From CAJWLW01 sp963580095 (GTDB lineage: Bacteria; Verrucomicrobiota; Lentisphaeria; JABSQK01; CAJWLW01), in NCBI GenBank assembly GCA_963580095.1, contig CAUZJQ010000083.1, positions 1 to 14,770 of the forward strand: a DNA stretch of 14,770 bases, read 5' to 3'. The position numbers and the translations under genes were made by a program. Positions 12,516 through 14,770 of this stretch are shown piece after piece. Every line of letters starts with the position of its first letter. Positions within the stretch are counted from its first letter, which is position 1. The notes beneath the pieces were generated by a model that worked only from the letters and a program-made list of their open reading frames with translations, had not been told where the DNA came from and searched no databases.

Positions 12516-13577
12516 TCAAATGCCGGCCGCAACGAGATCTCCGACCTCCACCGTGGAGTACCCCATCTGCCCGGCCCCCATATGCTTCAACTTGTTCGCC
12601 GTAACTTCCATGACCGAATTCTCGACCGCGGCAGCGGCATCGAATTCGCCCAGGGTGTCGAGCATCATACCTGCGGCGCAGACAGCCGCCAGCGGGTTGA
12701 TGATGTTCTGGCCCGTGTACTTCGGTGCCGAACCGCCGATCGGCTCGAACATGCTGACGCCCTCGGGATTGATGTTGGCGCCGGCGGCAATGCCCATACC
12801 GCCCTGCGTGATGGCGCCCAGATCCGTGATGATATCGCCGAACATGTTCCCTGTGACGATGACGTCGAACCACTCCGGGTTTTTCACCATCCACATGCAG
12901 GTCGCATCGACGTGATAGTATTCCCGCGTGATCCCGTCGAAATCAGCGGCTCCGATTTCGTTGAAGGCGCGATCCCAAAGGTCATAGACGTAGGTCAGCA
13001 CGTTGGTCTTGCCGCACAGCGCCAGGGTATTCTTTTTGTTCCGGCGGCGTGTATACTCAAAAGCGTAACGCAGGCAGCGCTCGACCTGGAAGCGGGAGTA
13101 GACCATGCTCTGAATGGCAACTTCCTGCTCTGTGTTCCGCATCGAAACACCGCCGGCGCCGGTGTACACACCGCCGCTGTTCTCTCGCACAACAACGTAG
13201 TCGATGTGTTCCGGGCCCTTCTCCTTGAGCGGGCACTCAACACCCGGGAACAATTTCACCGGCCGTAAATTGATGTACTGGTCAAGCTCGAAACGCAGGC
13301 GCAGCAGAATGCCCTTCTCCAGAATACCGGGCGCTACATCGGGATGCCCGATGGCACCCAGATAGATCGCATCGAACTTGGAAAGCTCCTCGGAGGCGGT
13401 ATCCGGCAGGATCTCCCCGGTGGCGAGGAAATGGTCACCGCCGAATTTGAATGACTCGTAAGCGAGTTTGAAGCCGAACGCCTGGGCTGCAGCATCCAGG
13501 ACTTTCTTGCCTTCGCAAACGACTTCCGGACCGGTACCATCGCCGGGTATCACGGCAATGTTATAAGACTTAGACAC
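12516..13577 (-). CDS. leuB: 3-isopropylmalate dehydrogenase-like enzyme (LeuB family)
   Basis: From GTG 13577 the protein is 353 aa, matching LeuB length. It has GDGTGPE (12-18), substrate-binding Arg residues in LLRLRFELDQYINLRPVK (R95, R105), R131, catalytic Tyr138 in VVRENSGGVY, Lys in CGKTNVLT, a metal-site Asp in GNMFGDIITDLGA, and the cofactor loop EPIGGSAPKYTG. LeuB oxidatively decarboxylates 3-isopropylmalate in leucine synthesis using NAD. The RENSGGVYTGAGG stretch lies between the RELTGGIY of classical LeuB and the RENTEG of isocitrate/homoisocitrate or tartrate-type relatives, so another 3-substituted malate is possible. GTG is chosen because GAGGT lies six bases upstream; the longer ATG frame at 13634 would overlap the asd gene. 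It follows asd by 28 bases on the same strand, and leuC/leuD are not in view. Confidence 0.82.
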   Translation of the reverse strand: MSKSYNIAVIPGDGTGPEVVCEGKKVLDAAAQAFGFKLAYESFKFGGDHFLATGEILPDTASEELSKFDAIYLGAIGHPDVAPGILEKGILLRLRFELDQYINLRPVKLFPGVECPLKEKGPEHIDYVVVRENSGGVYTGAGGVSMRNTEQEVAIQSMVYSRFQVERCLRYAFEYTRRRNKKNTLALCGKTNVLTYVYDLWDRAFNEIGAADFDGITREYYHVDATCMWMVKNPEWFDVIVTGNMFGDIITDLGAITQGGMGIAAGANINPEGVSMFEPIGGSAPKYTGQNIINPLAAVCAAGMMLDTLGEFDAAAAVENSVMEVTANKLKHMGAGQMGYSTVEVGDLVAAGI

Positions 13578-13605
13578 GTTCGACCTCTGTGCGGGTTGGG
13601 GGTGG

Positions 13606-14604
13606 TTAAAGGAGTTCCGCGATCTGCACGGCATTCAAAGCAGCGCCTTTCAGCAACTGATCGCCACAAACAAACAGCGCCAGGCCGTTGTCGCAGCTGA
13701 TGTCGTCCCGAATGCGGCCAACGGCGATGTCGTCCTTCCCGGTCCACTCCAGCGGCATCGGGAAGTAGTTCTTTTCGCAATCATCGACGATCGCGATACC
13801 CGGTGCCTTCGAAAGTGCTTCACGGGCCTCTTCGACACTGACCTTGCGATCCTGCTCGATCGAGATCGCTTCACTGTGGGCCCGAAAGATCGGCACACGT
13901 ACCGTCGTCGGGCATACCCGGATGGCATCGTCGTGCATGATCTTGCGAGTCTCGTCGACCATCTTCATCTCCTCTTCGCAATAACCGTTGTCGCCCATGG
14001 CACTGTTGTGACTGAAGAGGTTGAAGGCAATCTGATAGGGAAACATCTCCGGCGTCACGGACTCGCCTGCCAGGACCTGTCCCGCCTGTACCCGCAGCTC
14101 TTCCATGGCCTTGGCACCGGCGCCACTGGCACTCTGGTACGTACTGACCGTAATGCGGCGGATCGGCGAGATATCGTACAACGGCTTGAGCGCTACTACC
14201 ATGATAATCGTCGTGCAATTGGGGTTCGCGATGATCCCCTTGTGCGCTGCAATGTCTTCGGGATTCACTTCCGGTACAACGAGCGGCACATCGGGGTCCA
14301 TGCGAAAAGCACTGGAGTTGTCGACAACCACTGCGCCGGCCTTGACTGCCGACGGTGCGAACTCCTTCGAGCGGCCACCGCCAGCACTGAACAGGGCGAT
14401 GTCAACCCCCTCGAAACAGTCATGGGTCAACTCTTCAACCTCGATCTCCTCGCCCCGGTACGGCAACTTCTTGCCAACCGACCTGCTGGAAGCCAGCAGT
14501 TTCAGTGAACCTGTCTCAAAGTTACGCCGCTCGAGCGTTTCGATCATCTCGATCCCGACGGCGCCCGTGGCACCGGCAATTGCGACTGTATATGGTTTTG
14601 CCAT
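13606..14604 (-). CDS. asd: Aspartate-semialdehyde dehydrogenase
   Basis: The protein is 332 aa and makes L-aspartate semialdehyde from aspartyl phosphate with NADPH, the branch point to lysine, threonine and methionine. GATGAVG (11-17) binds cofactor. VDNSSAFRM (94-102), VPEVN, NPNCTT with nucleophile Cys130, YQSASGAG (156-163) and RAHSEA with catalytic His243 are all present and ordered. The length and sequence fit the short form (Gram-positive/USG-1-like branch) rather than the E. coli type of about 367 aa. ATG 14604 has GGGAG about ten bases upstream; a longer frame up to 14703 reads through the promoter and is rejected. It is the first gene of the asd-leuB pair. Confidence 0.95.
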   Translation of the reverse strand: MAKPYTVAIAGATGAVGIEMIETLERRNFETGSLKLLASSRSVGKKLPYRGEEIEVEELTHDCFEGVDIALFSAGGGRSKEFAPSAVKAGAVVVDNSSAFRMDPDVPLVVPEVNPEDIAAHKGIIANPNCTTIIMVVALKPLYDISPIRRITVSTYQSASGAGAKAMEELRVQAGQVLAGESVTPEMFPYQIAFNLFSHNSAMGDNGYCEEEMKMVDETRKIMHDDAIRVCPTTVRVPIFRAHSEAISIEQDRKVSVEEAREALSKAPGIAIVDDCEKNYFPMPLEWTGKDDIAVGRIRDDISCDNGLALFVCGDQLLKGAALNAVQIAELL

Positions 14605-14683
14605 AATCTGGTTTCTCCCTGGTTTCCTATGCCGCGTACTGGAGATACACGGTCGCTGGTCAAATAAAATACCAAAAACAGTC

Positions 14684-14713
14684 AATATAGCGCCTATTTG
14701 CAACCATCGTCAA
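14684..14713 (-). promoter_or_regulatory. Sigma70-type promoter for asd-leuB
   Basis: On the minus strand TTGACG (14713-14708) and TATATT (14689-14684) are 18 bases apart, in an AT-rich stretch unlike the flanking genes. Transcription would start near 14677, leaving a leader of about 70 bases before the asd ATG at 14604. Confidence 0.6.
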
Positions 14714-14745
14714 CAGATCGGACAATCGAAAAATTGATCTGTCGA
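14710..14745. promoter_or_regulatory. 36-bp dyad overlapping the asd promoter -35 (possible operator)
   Basis: TCAACAGATC (14710-14719) and GATCTGTCGA (14736-14745) are complementary at 9 of 10 positions. An inner CAAT-cgaaaa-ATTG dyad (14723-14736) is nested inside. The element touches the -35 box, a classic place for a regulator site. It could instead be a hairpin at the end of an upstream gene outside the window. Confidence 0.45.
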
Positions 14746-14770
14746 TTTCACAAATCAACGCAGACCAATC

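Noticed and set aside
12480..13268. 262-codon plus-strand frame opposite the LeuB-like gene
   Set aside because: It is a shadow of a conserved dehydrogenase. Its His- and Asp-rich composition mirrors the minus-strand codons.
13578..13634. Upstream ATG extension of the LeuB-like protein
   Set aside because: The extra 19 residues overlap the asd gene and do not resemble the family N-terminus. The GTG at 13577 has a GAGGT ribosome site at ideal spacing.
14605..14703. 33-residue N-terminal extension of aspartate-semialdehyde dehydrogenase
   Set aside because: It reads through the -10 box and leader. The MAKPYTVAIAGATG start with GGGAG upstream matches the family.

Overview
The window is a gene-dense stretch (GC by eye near 60%) of a Gram-negative bacterial chromosome, with metabolic genes on both strands. 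Two features point to a Gram-negative host: a lipoprotein-type substrate-binding protein with an LLASC lipobox, and clear Shine-Dalgarno sequences (GGAG/GAGGT) before many starts. The style of the RdgC-like, Asd and LeuB-like proteins, plus a TTCACCAC...GTGGTGAA intergenic repeat, reminds me of Verrucomicrobiota and relatives. A marine gammaproteobacterium cannot be excluded, so I leave the taxonomy open. There are no rRNA, tRNA, CRISPR, phage or transposase genes.

Left part, minus strand (1-2404): the N-terminal part of an RdgC-like protein running off the edge, then an M81 (MlrC-type) metallohydrolase. Just upstream of the M81 gene is a short remnant of a selenocysteine lyase/cysteine desulfurase that keeps the catalytic-Cys segment but has lost the PLP domain.

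Middle, plus strand (2532-7343): a D-threonine aldolase/D-serine dehydratase-type PLP enzyme, an SDR oxidoreductase, and a complete NMT1/SsuBC-type ABC importer (ATPase, permease, lipoprotein binding protein). The SDR stop and the ATPase GTG start overlap (TAGTG), and only one base separates permease and binding protein. This looks like an uptake-and-breakdown unit for a small, probably amino or hydroxy-amino, compound; the substrate cannot be read from sequence.

Centre (7486-9070): an ArsC/Spx-family thioredoxin-fold protein (minus) with a good promoter, divergent from a class I DAHP synthase (plus), the first enzyme of aromatic amino acid synthesis.

Right part, minus strand (9199-14604): transcribed from right to left, first aspartate-semialdehyde dehydrogenase and a LeuB-type beta-decarboxylating dehydrogenase 28 bases apart behind a recognisable promoter. 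Then a second catabolic-looking set follows: SDR, small cupin, HpcH/HpaI class II aldolase and an Ldh-family (malate/L-lactate/diketogulonate type) NAD(P)H oxidoreductase. These four suggest oxidation, aldol cleavage and reduction of a hydroxy- or keto-acid.

The most notable points are: a heptamer tandem repeat between the start codon and signal peptide of the ABC binding protein (possible frame-switching), a structured gap with a coupled small ORF inside the transporter operon, the internally deleted Sec-lyase fragment, several dyads at promoter positions, and two unassigned catabolic cassettes in one 15-kb stretch. No wholly new molecular system is evident.
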